Source: Cymbomonas tetramitiformis
Taxonomy: Eukaryota > Chlorophyta > Pyramimonadophyceae > Pyramimonadales > Pyramimonadaceae
Direction of reading: 5' to 3'
DNA length: 64,000 bases
Assembly (NCBI GenBank): GCA_001247695.2
Contig: LGRX02027676.1
Span: 23,074-87,073, forward strand
Positions 19,291-30,884 of the stretch are shown here, piece after piece; positions within the stretch are counted from its first letter, which is position 1, and the number at the start of each line of letters is the position of its first letter. The notes under the pieces are model-generated. The model did not search any database, was not told the origin of the DNA, and was given only the letters and a program-made list of their open reading frames with translations. Position numbers and translations under genes: made by a program.

Positions 19291-22200
19291 TCATAGTATT
19301 CATGACGAGCCCTGCTGGGTCTGCAAGTAATTGTGCTTACGGAAGTGAAGCACGCACACGACAGTGTGATGAGGAGATTCAGAGACATGCAATACACCGC
19401 GATAGGCACCAAAACAGAAGTGCAAAAGGCAGAGGGCACTGCAGAACAAGCAGTGAAAGGGGGAGTAGCAATACTCCTCAGCAACCCCTACAGCCACGCA
19501 CACAACCACCACGTTGTCCCTGCGAGGCACCTCGAGGGGTACCTCCTACATGTTGTGCTGCACCTGCCCGGGGACGTGATGTACCACATACTAGGCATTT
19601 ACAACCCGCCAGGGGCAGAGGAATGGAAAACCAGAAGCAAAATACTCAAGTACACAACCAACCTGCTCCGGAGAACAGCGGAGAAACCGAACGAGCATGT
19701 GGTTGTAGGGGGAGACCTCAATGCGAGCAACACCAGCACAGGTAAGGGGGTGACAAAAACCGACAAGCAATGGACGAAACTTGCGGAGGAGCTGGACCTC
19801 CACAATGTAGGCCCGCCAGTCAATACCACACTGAACTGGGCGAGAAACAGATACATTGACAGATGGCTAGCACCGAGGAACAAACGAGTGCAATACGAGA
19901 CGGGGAGCACCACGCACCTCACTCAACACCACACGAGTGACCACGAGATGGTGAGCCTAGCGACCCTTCGGTTGGACAGCATAGACACCCACGAACCGTA
20001 CGTGGACCGCGACCCCCAACCAGGGTACGTGAAGCTGGACACGCCCCTGAACAAACCCCACAGGGAAACACTCCAAAGCGTCCTCCTCAGGACACACGAC
20101 TACGCCAGGACTGCTGAGCTGAAACGCATAACAGAGATAGCCACCCAATGCAGAGAAGAGGGCAACAGGCAGGTAGCGCATGCCACCATAGACAGAGCAG
20201 GCGAAGCCGTGCTGAACATACTCACCAGGGCGAACAAATGCGCGCTGAAGGACGAAGAACTACCAACTGCGATAGTGGGAGGCACCTCCAACCGAGTGGC
20301 AACAGACCTGCTAATGAGCAAAAAGGACAGAAAAGCAAGAGACGCCGCACTACTCACAATGCGGACGCACAAGAAGGCCAAACAACACTTACGAAACCCG
20401 CACACGGAACACTCAACCCTCCGGGACCTGAAAGAAGGCGAAATGAAGGGCCCAACAAACAGAGACAATGCGGATGCAAAGGAATGGGTGACGTGGCTTA
20501 CCGCAGAGGCCAAGAAAGAAAGGTCGGCAGCACACAAAGTGGTCAAACAGCACTGGAAACGAGCCAAGCAAAGGCACAATGACAAAACGGTAAAAGAATA
20601 CTGGAACAACCAAAAAAGATACCACAAGAGGATATACGCCAAGGCGCAGGAAACAGGCCACGCCCCCATGGTGAACATACAGGCACTACAGGACAAGGAG
20701 GGCAACCTGGCTGTAGGCCATATGGACATTGCAAACGCACTCGCGGACCACATGGCTCACTCGGCGCCATACAAGATGGAACACCGCAGTCCGCCTGACC
20801 CGAACCCCCCACCATGGGAAGACCCAGTCCAAAAAGAGCGCCTCACGAAGGCACCAAGGCCGGACTCCACGGGACTGGACCTCACAATAAGTAGACAGGG
20901 CTACAGCAAAGCGGTGCACACCTTAAACAACAACAAAGCACCGGGCCCCACCAGAACCCCAAATGAAATTCTCAAGTACATGCCGGAGGATTTCCACGAC
21001 GCTCTACATGCCCTCATGCTGGAAATGTGGAACAGCAAACACGTCCCCCTCACCTGGAAAAAGGGGACATTCTGCTTCCACCACAAGAAGGGGGATGTCA
21101 CCCTACAGCAAAACTACCGACCCATAGCCCTACTTGAGGGGGTATTCAAGCTATACACCTCACAAATAGCGAACATGCTCTCCACGTTCTGCGAGACGCA
21201 GGGAATACTAGCTCAGGCGCAGGAGGGCTCGAGAGAGAAAAGGAACACACTCCGACAACTCACTAGAGTGACCAATGCGATAGAGGATGCAAACGTCTCA
21301 GGACGAGAATTGCATGGCCTGTATATAGACTTCGAGAATGCGTACGGCTCGGTGGACCACAACAAGCTACTGCACACAATGCAATGCCTCGGGATACCCG
21401 AAGAACTCACACAGGTGGTGCGAGATGTCCTGGGTACACAAAGCCACGACACCATGTCAATGAACACCAGGGTAGGGGGAGAAACCTCTCTCAAAACGGT
21501 GCAGGTGCAAAGAGGACTCCTCCAAGGGGACAGCATGAGCCCCCTCCTCTTCATAATATACCAAGAACCGTTGCTAAGATGGCTAGAGGTGGGGGAGCAT
21601 GGATACCAACACAAGTACGCAGCAGAACAGGAAAGACTGGGCCCCCTCAGGACAACAGCAGGGGCGTTCGTCGATGACCTACTCATACTGTGCCCCACAA
21701 TTTTCCACATGAGAGCACAGTTGCACAAACTGCAGGCATTCTCACAATGGAGTGAACTCAAGATTAACCTTACCAAGTCAGCCATAACCGGCATAAAGAA
21801 TGGGGTTTCCATACCTGAGCAACTCCATAAGGACCTCAAAACGATTGGAGCGGACGGTAAGCTAAGCCACTTCAAAATACTCAAACCAGACGACACATAC
21901 AAATACCTGGGGGTACTACTGGCATTCTCAGGCAAATGGGACAAGGAGAAAGAAGCCGCCAGGGAGGAGATGAACCACAGAATACAGGCACTACTGCGCT
22001 CCCCACTAACGCCGGACCAAAAAGAATACTCCCTGCATTCCGCAATACTGGGGAAGTTCAGATATGGACTGCACCTGGGGCTCTACACAGCGGGTGAAAT
22101 AGACGACTTCAACAAAGTAATAGGCGGGGCCACAAAGAACATACAGGGCCTGCCCCGCAACGGAACGCCAAACATCTTTACCACACAGGAAAAGGAAAGG

Positions 22201-24738
22201 TTCGGCCTGGGCATGGTGCCACTCCAGGCAGTCTACGCCCAGTCGATTTGGAGCGGACTACTGGAGGCCATGCACAGTGAAGAGGACAGAGGAGCAGTAC
22301 GGGGCCCGGCGTGGAGACAAATAAACCTGAAGGTCAAGACTCAGAATGTCCCACGTCAGCAGGTCCACCAGAGGACTGGTAGAATACCACTGCACCACAC
22401 GCATGAATTGCACAGACCTTGACAAACTCTGGGGGGGACACCAGACAAAACACAACACACTAAGAAAACTCAATGCCCTACTCAGATACAACATTACGCC
22501 TCAGGGGACGGAGGGGATGCTCAGGCAGCTCCAAACCCCCGTACCAAAGATAATGGAACAGTTGAAGGGGGCGACCAGAAGAAAGTCTGACAAAGAAATG
22601 GAAGGGACAACGAGAAAAACGAAAGCAGGCAAAATAATGGATGGGGACCTACCGGCACCTCCAGACTGGCAGGCGATGTGCACAGACCAAACCGCCAAGC
22701 TCACGGTACCCAAGGACACGCCAACCGCGATAAACTTCACGACGTGCCTTAAACTATTTACACACTTCCCAGACCTGGCGTTCCTTATTACCCAGGATGG
22801 CCAGCAGGCGATTAGCCAGGTGAACATTAGGGAACAGTGCACGGACGCAGCCCTCAAGGCAGACCGCAATGCCATAGCAAAAGGCCTGGCACACCTATAC
22901 CCGTACCTGTGTGAAGCCCAACCGAGGGACATAGCGAAGCCGGGAGACTTCTATGATAGCAGCACGAACCGGCGGCTGAAGCAACAATACAGGAGCATTC
23001 CCAGCGTGGGACCGCTGGACCCCCACGCAATGCGAACCAACCTCCCGCGCCTCAACTAACCCGGAACAACTAGGGCTAAAATGACGGAGTGGGAAGCAAG
23101 GCTGGTTCTCAAAGAGGAAATCCACAGGCAACTCTCCCTACACCCGCTCACAAGGATTAATGAGACGGAAACCACCGGCCAAACGCAGGGGGAGGAGGGG
23201 GAAGAGCTACAAGGCCTCCACAAACGCCCACAAACCAAGTGGATAGACGAAATAGACCCCATGGCTGAAAAAATGGAGACATGCCGTTTCGAAAAAGGCC
23301 AAACAATAGACAAGCCAAAGGAAATTTTGGTAATGAGGACCCTACTCATTGACCCAACGGACCCCCACTCCCTGGTAACGCAGTACAGAACTCAGTGGCG
23401 GCACTCAGATGGGAACGACTCCTACTCATGGAGTACACGGGAAACCATAACTGACTACCTAAAACTGGCCAAGCGAAGGAGCCAAAGTGCGACCACCTTC
23501 TCAACCCTGAAAAGAAGGCTGCAAGCAAAAGGCTCCCAGGTGACCCACCCCACAGGACTCAGAGAAATATTGGCTGCTGGAAGGCCACACCTGGGGCAGG
23601 CCTGGCCCATGCACTACATGCGGGAAACCTCACCCTAGACCTGACCGAAACCAACCCAGAGCAAGACATTGCGGACAACAGAGAACACCCCTGCCAGATA
23701 CGGCTGGAAGGGGAGCTTGCCCACAGCTACCATAGAAATGGGAAGTACATAGGTACCCTCACGAAAGAAAAGCTCATCAGACTACACGAAAGGTGCACCC
23801 AAGCAGTGGGTACCACACACAACTAAACCCCGCACCAACGCACACTGCGCACGGAAATGTGGGAGGACCATAGGATACAGGTCTCCACGTTCGAAGAGGA
23901 AATAGGGCACCTCCTCATTAGGTACTCAAGCAAAGAAGAAAAGGAGGAGCGCAAAAAGAACCTACAAAACTACTGGACATTTCCTGCCCAGATGCAAAGC
24001 GCACTACAACAGGCATTCGGAATTACCACTGAACTCTTTGCCTCACCCCTCAATGTTCACCACAACACCACGACGTACTACGCCAAGTATGACAGAGACA
24101 AGGTGTTCGGGGCCGGAGGCTCAGCCTGGACGACAAACTGGATGAAATTGGGGGCCTACCAATTCAACCCAGAATACACGCCACAGGACCTCAAAAAAGC
24201 ACTGGACTTTGCTATTGCGGCCGCAACCACCCAAGACCCGGTGTTCGGGGTCGGAGTATGCCCGACATATGAGAAAACTCCGTACAGGAAACTATACAAC
24301 GCACACGCGGGGCACCGAATACACGAACTGTTTGAAATACCACAAGGCAAATTCACCTTCCTGCCCCCTGACCACTGGATGGGTACCACCCACCAACAAG
24401 CGAAACAGTGCAACTGGAACCTCAGGGTACTGATAGTTGCCAACAAAGCAGGGTGGCAGGCCCACTGTGGTGACCCAGATGCCGCCGCGGATTACATAAG
24501 GGGGGCACTCACGACGTGTCCGCAAAGCAAGGTCCGCACGACCACAGCCGTCAATTACGGCCGTGCTACGGCCATGCTACTGCCGTGCTACAGGCGTGCT
24601 ACAGGCGTGTAACGAGCGTGTTACCGGCGTGCTACGAGACAGTTTAGCATGCTACAAGCATGCTAAACTCGGAAATTATGACACATCTGAAGAAGATTCC
24701 TCAAAAGAATTTATTCCGTAGCATGTCGTTAGCATGTT

Positions 24739-25212
24739 ATGCTCATCCTAATGACGTGCTACCTAACGAAGGTCTTTCGGACCTCCTGTACTCCAATTAC
24801 TATGAATGTAGGGGGAGGGGGTGCTAACCGCATATTAAGGGCATTTGGACCAGCAATGGTGGTTTTCACAATCGTGGGCTTGGCGAAATGCAGGCACGGC
24901 CGCATTACCAAAATACTACGAGTGGAGATTGCTGGAGAGTTGTACACCTTACTCAAGTGCGATTGGCTTGCAAAGCCGACCTAGAAACAGATCAAGGCCT
25001 ACCGTCTACGAAACTCCATTCTCGGCCCGGATGATTTGACTAGGACGGTCTACACCCGTTCAACCCGCACGTTGACCCAGCAGCCTTTGAGCACAAGGAG
25101 CCATTCATATTACCCAATCGAGTAGAACAACAAGTTGTTATTGTGCCACATCCGTGCATGGAGACCGCCGTTATTCTCGACCCAACGGCCGACTTCTTTG
25201 AGTGCATAGGAT
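24739..25212 (+). pseudogene. Possible DUF4216-like transposase fragment
   Basis: One plus frame (24739-24984) contains KCRHGRITKILRVEIAGELYTLLKCDWLAK. A second frame further on (to about 25212) reads FEHKEPFILPNRVEQQVVIVPHP...DPTADFFECIG. The 'G-x-I-x2-I...Y-x-LLKCDW' block followed by 'PFIL...QVV.V' resembles the DUF4216 region of En/Spm (CACTA) transposases. The two halves are in different frames with stops between, so it is a remnant at best. The match is from memory of the family pattern and is weak. Confidence 0.3.
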
Positions 25213-25230
25213 GACATTAGAATGTTAAAT

Positions 25231-25790
25231 GTGTGATGATGACATGCTAACGCTGACGTGCTATCGGCGTCCTAAGGACATGCTAGCGACATACTAACGT
25301 TCCTACCTTTCCGAGGAATTCCGCTCGCTTACCACCTGACCCGAATCGCATCATACTCCGTGGCATATCCTTCCCCTGCCCTTCTAATCACCATATAACA
25401 TGTTCCTGGTGATCTACGCACCCCCACATGCCTCACCACTCACTACCCCTCAAGTTGGCGCGAACACATGCTTAAGGCGCAGTGGCGTTAGCATGCCTTT
25501 AGCATGTCTGATGTGTGATAATGACATGCTAACGCTGACGTGCTATCGGCGTCCTAAGGACATGCTAGCGACATACTAACGTTCCTACCTTTCCGAGGAA
25601 TTCCGCTCGCTTACCACCTGACCCGAATCGCATCATACTCCGTGGCATATCCTTCCCCTGCCCTTCTAATCACCATATAACATGTTCCTGGTGATCTACG
25701 CACCCCCACATGCCTCACCACTCACTATCCCTCCAGTTGGCGCGAACACATGCTTAAGTGGCGGCAGTGGCGTTAGCATGCCTTTAGCAT
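25231..25790. repeat. ~280-bp direct tandem repeat
   Basis: Two copies start at 25231 and 25513 (period 282), both reading 'gtgtgat.atgacatgctaacgc' and ending in 'gttggcgcgaacacatgcttaag'. They are nearly identical except for a 6-nt insertion ('tggcgg') near the end of the second. Confidence 0.9.
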
Positions 25791-25924
25791 GGACATGCTA
25801 ACAGGCCTATGGGGCTTTAGCATGCCGTTAGCACGCATGCTAACACCTATCTGGCGTTAGCATGTCATAGCATGTCCATGGCACGCGTTTAGCATGTCGT
25901 TAGCAGCATACTAACCTTTTCCAG

Positions 25925-27306
25925 GACCGTAGGGGGAACTGCGAGTTCCGCACGAGTTGCAGGGGCAGCGAGGTCTGCGCGAGCTGCCGGGGCAGCGGGG
26001 TCTGCGCGAGCTTGCATTGTGGGCTGCGTCTTAGTGCTGCTGATAGGGCAGCATGCTTGCGCCATGGGCTGCAGCTCAGCGCTGCTGATGGGGCAGCGTG
26101 CTTCCGTCGTGGGCTGCAGCTCGGTGGTGCATGCGCAGCACGCCGCTGTGGGCTGCAGCTCAGCGCTTTTGGGGCAGCGAGCCACCAAGGGCTGCAGCTC
26201 AGCGCTGACGGGACAGCACATCGCCAAGGGCTGTAGCTCAGCACTGCATGGGCAGTAAGCCGCCAAGGGCCGCAGCTCTGCGAAGGGCTGCAGCGCAACG
26301 TGGCATGCACCGCACGCCGCCAAAGGTTGCAGCTCAGTGCTGTCTGCGCGAGCTGCCGGGGCAGCAAGGTCTGTACGAGCCGCAGGAGCAACAAGGTATG
26401 CGCGAGCTGTCGGCGGGGCAGCGAGGCAGCACGCCGCTGTGGGCTGCAGCTCAGCGCTGACAGGGCAGCGAGCCACCAAGGGCCGCAGCTCAGCGCTGAC
26501 GGGACAGCACATCGCCAAGGGCTGCAGCTCAGCGCTGCATGGGCAGCAAGCCGCCAAGGGCTGCAGCTCTGCGCTACCAGGGCTACATGCTTGCGCCGTG
26601 GGTTGCAGCTCTGCACTGCTGGTGGGACAGCGCGCTTGCGCCGTGGGCTGCAGCTCAGCTCTGCGGGTAGGGCAGCGCGTTTGCGCCGTGGGCCGCAAGG
26701 CCTTCCCAGCGCTGCTGATGGGGCAGCACGCTTTTGCCAAAGGCTGCAGCTCTGCGCTGTTGGGGCAGTGCGCAACCGAGGGCTGCAGCGCAGCGTTGCA
26801 TGCGCAGCACGCCGCCAAAGGTAGCAGCTCAGCGCTGCATGAGCAGCACACCGCCAAGGGCTGCAGCTTAGCGCTACCAGTGCAGCACGCCGCCAAAAGT
26901 AGCAGCTCAGCGCTGTATGGGCAGCACACCGCCAAGGGCTGCAGCGCAACGTGGTATGCACCGCACACCACCAAGGGTTGCAGCTCAGTGCTGTCTGCGC
27001 AAGCTGCCGGGGCAGCAAGGTCTGCGCGAGCTGCAGGGGCTGCGAGGTGTGCGCGAGCTGTTGGCGCAGCGAGGTGTGCGCGAGCTGCTTGTGCAGCGAA
27101 GTCCGCTCGAACTGCCGGGACAGCGAGGTTGCTGCGAGTTGCTGGGGCAGCGAGGTCTGCGCGAGCTGCCGGAGCAACAAGGTATGCGCGAGCTGTCGGC
27201 GGGGCAGCGAGGCAGCACGCCGCTGTGGGCTGCAGCTCAGCGCTTTTGGGGCAGCGAGCCACCAAGGGCCGCAGCTCAGCGCTGGCGGGACAGCACATCG
27301 CCAACG
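25925..27306. repeat. Minisatellite, GGGCTGCAGCTCAGCGCTG family (39-45 bp units)
   Basis: Repeats of 'gggctgcagctcagcgctg' plus a variable 'gggcagcacgcc...' half, with unit lengths mainly 39 and 45 bp. GC-rich blocks of 'gcgagctgccggggcagc' type with shorter units lie at 26340-26420 and 26985-27210. Unit lengths are multiples of three, so several frames stay open for over 1 kb on both strands. I treat these as repeat-driven, not genes. Confidence 0.85.
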
Positions 27307-27321
27307 TCGTTATATCATCCA

Positions 27322-28892
27322 TGCATTCAGCCCTTGATATCGTGCACCTCATCGACCAGTTGGCATTCCGGAACTACTCCATCCTTAAAGCAATTCCTAG
27401 CCACCTCCATCAAATGCTCGATGTCCCAAACGTTCAGCCTCCTCAAAGCCACAGAAAACCTTGAAAACATCTGATCGATATTTTCGTGTGTAGGTCCCAC
27501 GATCAAATAGTTGATCTTCGCCTTGCGGAATACCCCACGTTTGACCAGCATGGCACAATAAGCAATCAAGAAGTGGCTCTTATTGCTGCTTACATTGTCC
27601 AGTTGTAGATACAATACTTCCGGTAACGGATGCCCACCCGATCGTCGATGCTGATGAAGTCGCGCTGCTGCCCGCTGTATGACGTTCGCAAGATAGTTCG
27701 AGTTGTCAGAGTAGTTATGACTGAAATTGAATTCCATAAAACGGCCGATGCCTTCGATGAGTATCCCTATGCAGTGGGTATCTATCAATGCCTTATCGTC
27801 TTTGACCCAAGAGGGAATTCGACGAAAGTGAGGCAATTGTGTGGTACGTTGTGTCATGCCATCGATGGTCATGGTAGTATATTTCCACCACTTCGGGTTG
27901 CCTTTTGCTGCGCTGGATTTCTGAATGTGTATGTAGTACTTCTCCCGTTCAGCCCTTGCATCCATTCGATGAGCTTGCAATAGATTTTCGATTCGTACTG
28001 CAACGCAAACACATTCAGGTAAGTGGTCACGTGTATGAACAAGCAGTATTTATCTACACGGCAAGATTGGGTTTTCTTTTTAACACACCTCTCATTTCGG
28101 CCGGGGCGACTTGCTTGTGAAGCTCTGCGGTCGAGCAGATCTTGCACTCTGAGAACTTGCAAATCTTCGGACACTTAAGCCACTTGAAGTGTTTTCTCCA
28201 GATCGTATACCAGTATGGCTCGCTGACCTTGAATCTGTCAGAACCAAAGGCTGGAATCTCTTCGATAAACTTTTCGTAGACGTCAAGCTTTGTCATTCCT
28301 TGAGGCAGATGTGTTTCTTTCTTGTCCGGTTGATGTTGACCTTGCTTGCTCTTTGACAATTTTCTGCAGAAAGGTTTTCGCTGCTGAAACCTTTAGAGAG
28401 TTTTTTGGAATATATGACAAGCCCTGTACTTGCACTTGTTCGCTGTTTCCGTGCAGCCTGAAAATGAAAAAAGGTATATTATTATAATGAAGCTGTTGTA
28501 AAGAATGCTGGGCGCATATATGAAAACTTTAAATCGGTTTACCTGTTAAGTTTTCTTCCGGCAAATAAATCCTTTATTAGCTTCGTCAGCCGTTCATGAG
28601 ATATCGGCAAACATTTCTCATAGAACTTGCGACACACACGCTGAGAGCCAATGGCAAATTTGAGAACTGGTGCATCTTGATCTGAAAAGTCGGACGAGTT
28701 TTTAAGGGTAGATATGATCCATTGTCTCTGCATTCCTTGAAGACTGTTCTCTTTAGGATATGCCGCGTTCAAGGTCCAGAATTCAGAGCGAAGATCCTTG
28801 ACGTCTTGTTTAGAAATATTCGACGAACATAACCTCTTACAGCGACATGAGAAATTGAACACGTCATTCAATGAAGGCGGTACAAGTAAGTC
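27322..28892 (-). pseudogene. DUF7869-type transposase-like gene, three exons
   Basis: Exon A (28892-28543) follows an acceptor TTTCGATTGCAG and encodes DLLVPPSLNDVFNFSCRCKRLC...GSQRVCRKFYEKCLPIS. The next exon begins at 28457 after TTTTCATTTTCAG, with HGN near its start, and continues in a shifted frame as HLPQGMTKLDVYEKF...WRKHFKWLKC. A 91-nt intron (28088-27998) joins in phase to the last exon, which carries TMTIDGM, LYLQLDNVSSNKSH and VGPTHENIDQMFSRFS. The LDN and THENID blocks are hallmarks of the DUF7869 RNase H-fold family common in algal and oomycete transposons. One apparent 1-nt shift near 28345 suggests decay. It lies between two minisatellites. Confidence 0.65.
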
Positions 28893-28924
28893 CTGCAATC
28901 GAAATGCATGCAAATTAGTTTTTT

Positions 28925-29125
28925 GCTGGAGTCGTCGAGCTGAAGGGCGACTCATCCGCAGATGAGCCGCCCGCTGGAGTCGCCGATCTGAAGGGCGAGT
29001 CTTTCGCGGATGAGTCGCCCGCTGGAGTCGCCGGGCTGAAGGGCGAGTCTTCCGCGGATGAGTCGCCCGCTGGAGTCGCCGAGCTGAAGGGCGACTCATC
29101 CGCGGATGAGTCGCCCGCTATATAT
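28925..29125. repeat. 48-bp minisatellite, four copies
   Basis: Units of 48 bp built on 'gagtcgccgagctgaagggcga' and 'tccgcggatgagtcgcccgctg'. All frames stay open. It lies immediately upstream (minus strand) of the DUF7869-type exon A. Confidence 0.88.
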
Positions 29126-29214
29126 TGCCCTCCCCGTCCGTCGAATCGTGCGGGGCGCGCGACCATACTGATGGTGATGACGCTGCGACGATGGTGGGAA
29201 TATCATCTGCTTGC

Positions 29215-29865
29215 AATGTGGGCTGTAGCTTAGTGCTGCTGGTGGGGCAGCGCGTTTGCGCCGAAGGCTGCAGCTCAGCACTGCTGATAGGGCAGCACGC
29301 CTGCACCGTGGGCTGCAGCTTAGCGCTGCTGATAGGACAGCACGCCTGCGCCGTGAACTGCAACTCAGCACTGCTGATAGGGCAGCGCGCCTGCGCCGTG
29401 GACTGCAGCTCAGCACTGCGGATAGGGCAGCGCGTTTGCGCCGAAGGCCGCAGCTCATCACTGCTGATAGGGCAGCACGCCTGCGCCGTGGGCTGCAGCT
29501 CAACACTGCGGGTTGGGCAGCGCGTTTGCGCCGAAGGCTGCAGCTCAGCGCTGCTGATAGGGCAGCACGTCTGCGCCGTGGGCTGCGGCTCAGCGCTGCT
29601 GATAGGGCAGCACGCATGCGCCGTGGGCTGCAGCTCAGCACTGCTGATAGGGCAGCACGCCTGCGCCGTGGACTGCAGCTCAGCACTGCGAATAGGGCAG
29701 CGCGTTTGCGCCGAAGGCCGCAGCTCAGCTCTGCTGATAGGGCAGCACGCTTGCGCCGTGGGCTGCAGCTCAGCACTGCTTATAGGGCAGCACACCTGCG
29801 CCGTGGGCTGCAGCTCAGCATTGCTGATAGGGCAGCACGCCTGCGCTGTGGACTGCAGCTCAGCC
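29215..29865. repeat. 45-bp minisatellite, about 14 copies
   Basis: Units of 45 bp, 'gggctgcagctcagcactgctgatagggcagcacgcctgcgccgt', written here as its parts GGGCTGCAGCTCAGCACTG and CTGATAGGGCAGCACGCCTG. In plus frame it reads VGCSSALLIGQHACA. It is closely related to the arrays at 25925-27306 and 32735-32985. Confidence 0.9.
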
Positions 29866-29938
29866 GGTGTGCCAACTTCCGCTCTCCGTGCGTCTCGTAA
29901 TTGCGACGAAAACCGGGAGGCCAACTCATGGGCCGTAC

Positions 29939-30880
29939 TCACCCCCCTTTCCGTCGCATGAAGTCAGGGTGTGCTGCTAATCCTCGAGACATACCCTGTT
30001 GCGACATAGCTGACTCCCCATAACAGGTCTTGCTGCGCATCTCCGAACCCTGTGGCCGTTGTAGCGACCGCTGCTGCCGCGGGAGTCTTTGCCCATTAGA
30101 GGCTAGATTGTGGGATTGCTGCCGTTGCTCCTGCCGCCAAGGCCGTTGCGCCGCCTCTCGTTGTTGTTGCAGCAGGGACACTACCGACGAGAATAGTACC
30201 TTGCACACCATCGAGCTGGTCCGCGAACGGCTGTGCAGCCTGCGTGTGCCATCCACCTTGGCAGCTGCCAGTGCCCACATGTTGTCGGAGGTCTGGTTGG
30301 GGACCCTGCCTTTTTGCAGTACCTCGCCTTTTCCCGACGATGCAGCCATCAAATCAATCGTCACCATACGGTGGCATATATCTCCTCTCTTCATTAGCCA
30401 TAGAGTTGTGCTGCATGTACTGGGCAGACTCCACAACTGCGCGTGCTGCACCCCACTTCCCGAGAGGTGCACAAATGCTCTGGCAGGCGGTGGCCATGGC
30501 GGTGGCATGCTGCGACTCTGCACCGGCTTGCAGTTTATCGGCCTCGTATCTATATTGGCACTTATATTACTTAGAGAAGACATTCCCAGTACCTCATCCA
30601 CAGTCCCCAACGTCAGGTGCTGCTGCGCGTCCATGAGCTCCGTCTCCGATGGCAACAATCGTATATGCAAGCGGTCAAACATATCCGTATCCGCCAAAAT
30701 CCCACCGGGCGTGCACATGTGGGCTACTACCGTTTCTCCAAGCATGTGCAAGTGCTGAGCCACTGCTGCCTCACCTTGCTTAGTCTCGATTGACGGTTCT
30801 TCATTACATTGAACCAACTCTGGCGTTAAATGTCGAAGTAGTACCGCCACCGGTTGTTGAGGTAACAAGGCCGTGGTCTG
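29939..30880 (-). CDS. Unique segment of a repeat-rich ORF, unknown product
   Basis: A minus-strand frame enters here from the 48-bp array on its right (31111) and runs to a stop at 29939. The roughly 310 residues in this segment are not repetitive (LVQCNEEPSIETKQGEAAVAQHLHMLGETVV..., then Gln/Arg-rich QQQREAAQRPWRQEQRQQS). I recognise no domain. The frame may be real low-complexity coding sequence attached to the repeats or a chance open frame in GC-rich DNA. Codon-position bias would decide. Confidence 0.25.
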   Translation of the reverse strand, partial: QTTALLPQQPVAVLLRHLTPELVQCNEEPSIETKQGEAAVAQHLHMLGETVVAHMCTPGGILADTDMFDRLHIRLLPSETELMDAQQHLTLGTVDEVLGMSSLSNISANIDTRPINCKPVQSRSMPPPWPPPARAFVHLSGSGVQHAQLWSLPSTCSTTLWLMKRGDICHRMVTIDLMAASSGKGEVLQKGRVPNQTSDNMWALAAAKVDGTRRLHSRSRTSSMVCKVLFSSVVSLLQQQREAAQRPWRQEQRQQSHNLASNGQRLPRQQRSLQRPQGSEMRSKTCYGESAMSQQGMSRGLAAHPDFMRRKGG

Positions 30881-30884
30881 CATT

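Larger units (their letters stand above)
17975..19314. mobile_element. 1,340-bp non-autonomous hAT element
   Basis: Perfect 19-bp terminal inverted repeats, CAGGGCTCGTCATGAATAC, flanked by the 8-bp target duplication CTGGGTCT (17967-17974 and 19315-19322). The CAGGG terminus and 8-bp duplication are diagnostic of the hAT superfamily. It interrupts the endonuclease domain of LINE A. Removing the element with one target copy gives a continuous reading frame across the junction. It is too short for a full transposase. Confidence 0.93.
12237..24552 (+). mobile_element. LINE copy A (dual-endonuclease type), decayed and 3' truncated
   Basis: This non-LTR retrotransposon is closely related to copies B and C at 41.7-64 kb. 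In order it has an ORF1 region (12237-15200), an AT-rich inter-ORF region, a Ulp1-like protease remnant (17584-17748), an EEP endonuclease split by a hAT element, an RT (motif A about 21321, B about 21508, C FVDD at about 21670), and the PCIF1-like methyltransferase domain (23860-24470). It stops at 24552, just after the shared AVK/N residue, where unrelated GCTAC-repeat DNA begins. The RNase H and restriction-like endonuclease found in B and C are missing. Several frameshifts make it inactive. The 5' boundary is uncertain (11960-12240). Confidence 0.8.
17749..24552 (+). pseudogene. LINE A ORF2: endonuclease - RT - PCIF1-like domain, broken
   Basis: The EEP (AP-endonuclease-like) domain begins with MLTWNVAG at about 17887. 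After the hAT element it resumes with LTEVK, HVVVGGDLNASNTS and TSDHEMV, which carry the Asn, Glu, Asp-Asn and SDH signatures. RT motifs follow: APGPTRTPNEI, YIDFENAYGSVDH, QRGLLQGDSMSPLLF and AFVDDLL. The PCIF1-like domain has ELFASPLNV at about 24031 and FNPEY at about 24161. Compared with copy C, lesions are the hAT insertion, a 1-nt insertion near 22333, a frame change and stop at 23056-23066, a shift near 23612, a TAA at 23825, and loss of everything after the methyltransferase-like domain. Confidence 0.85.
24553..25915. mobile_element. Candidate DNA transposon segment with subterminal GCTAC/GTTAGC repeats
   Basis: It begins exactly where LINE A homology stops. The left flank has about seven units of CGTGCTACnGG-type repeats. 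The right flank (25780-25915) has many (G)TTAGCATG units, the inverse orientation of ATGCTAA(C). A 27-bp hairpin (GTTTAGCATGCT, 3-nt loop) lies at 24642-24668. Inverted subterminal arrays are typical of CACTA-like elements, but I found no CACTA terminus or target duplication, and the right limit runs into minisatellite. Confidence 0.35.

Noticed and set aside
25889..27352. Ala-rich 487-codon minus-strand frame and several plus-strand frames over the same array
   Set aside because: Frames overlap on both strands of a GC-rich minisatellite with unit lengths divisible by three. None shows unique sequence or a domain except the transposase exons beyond 27320.
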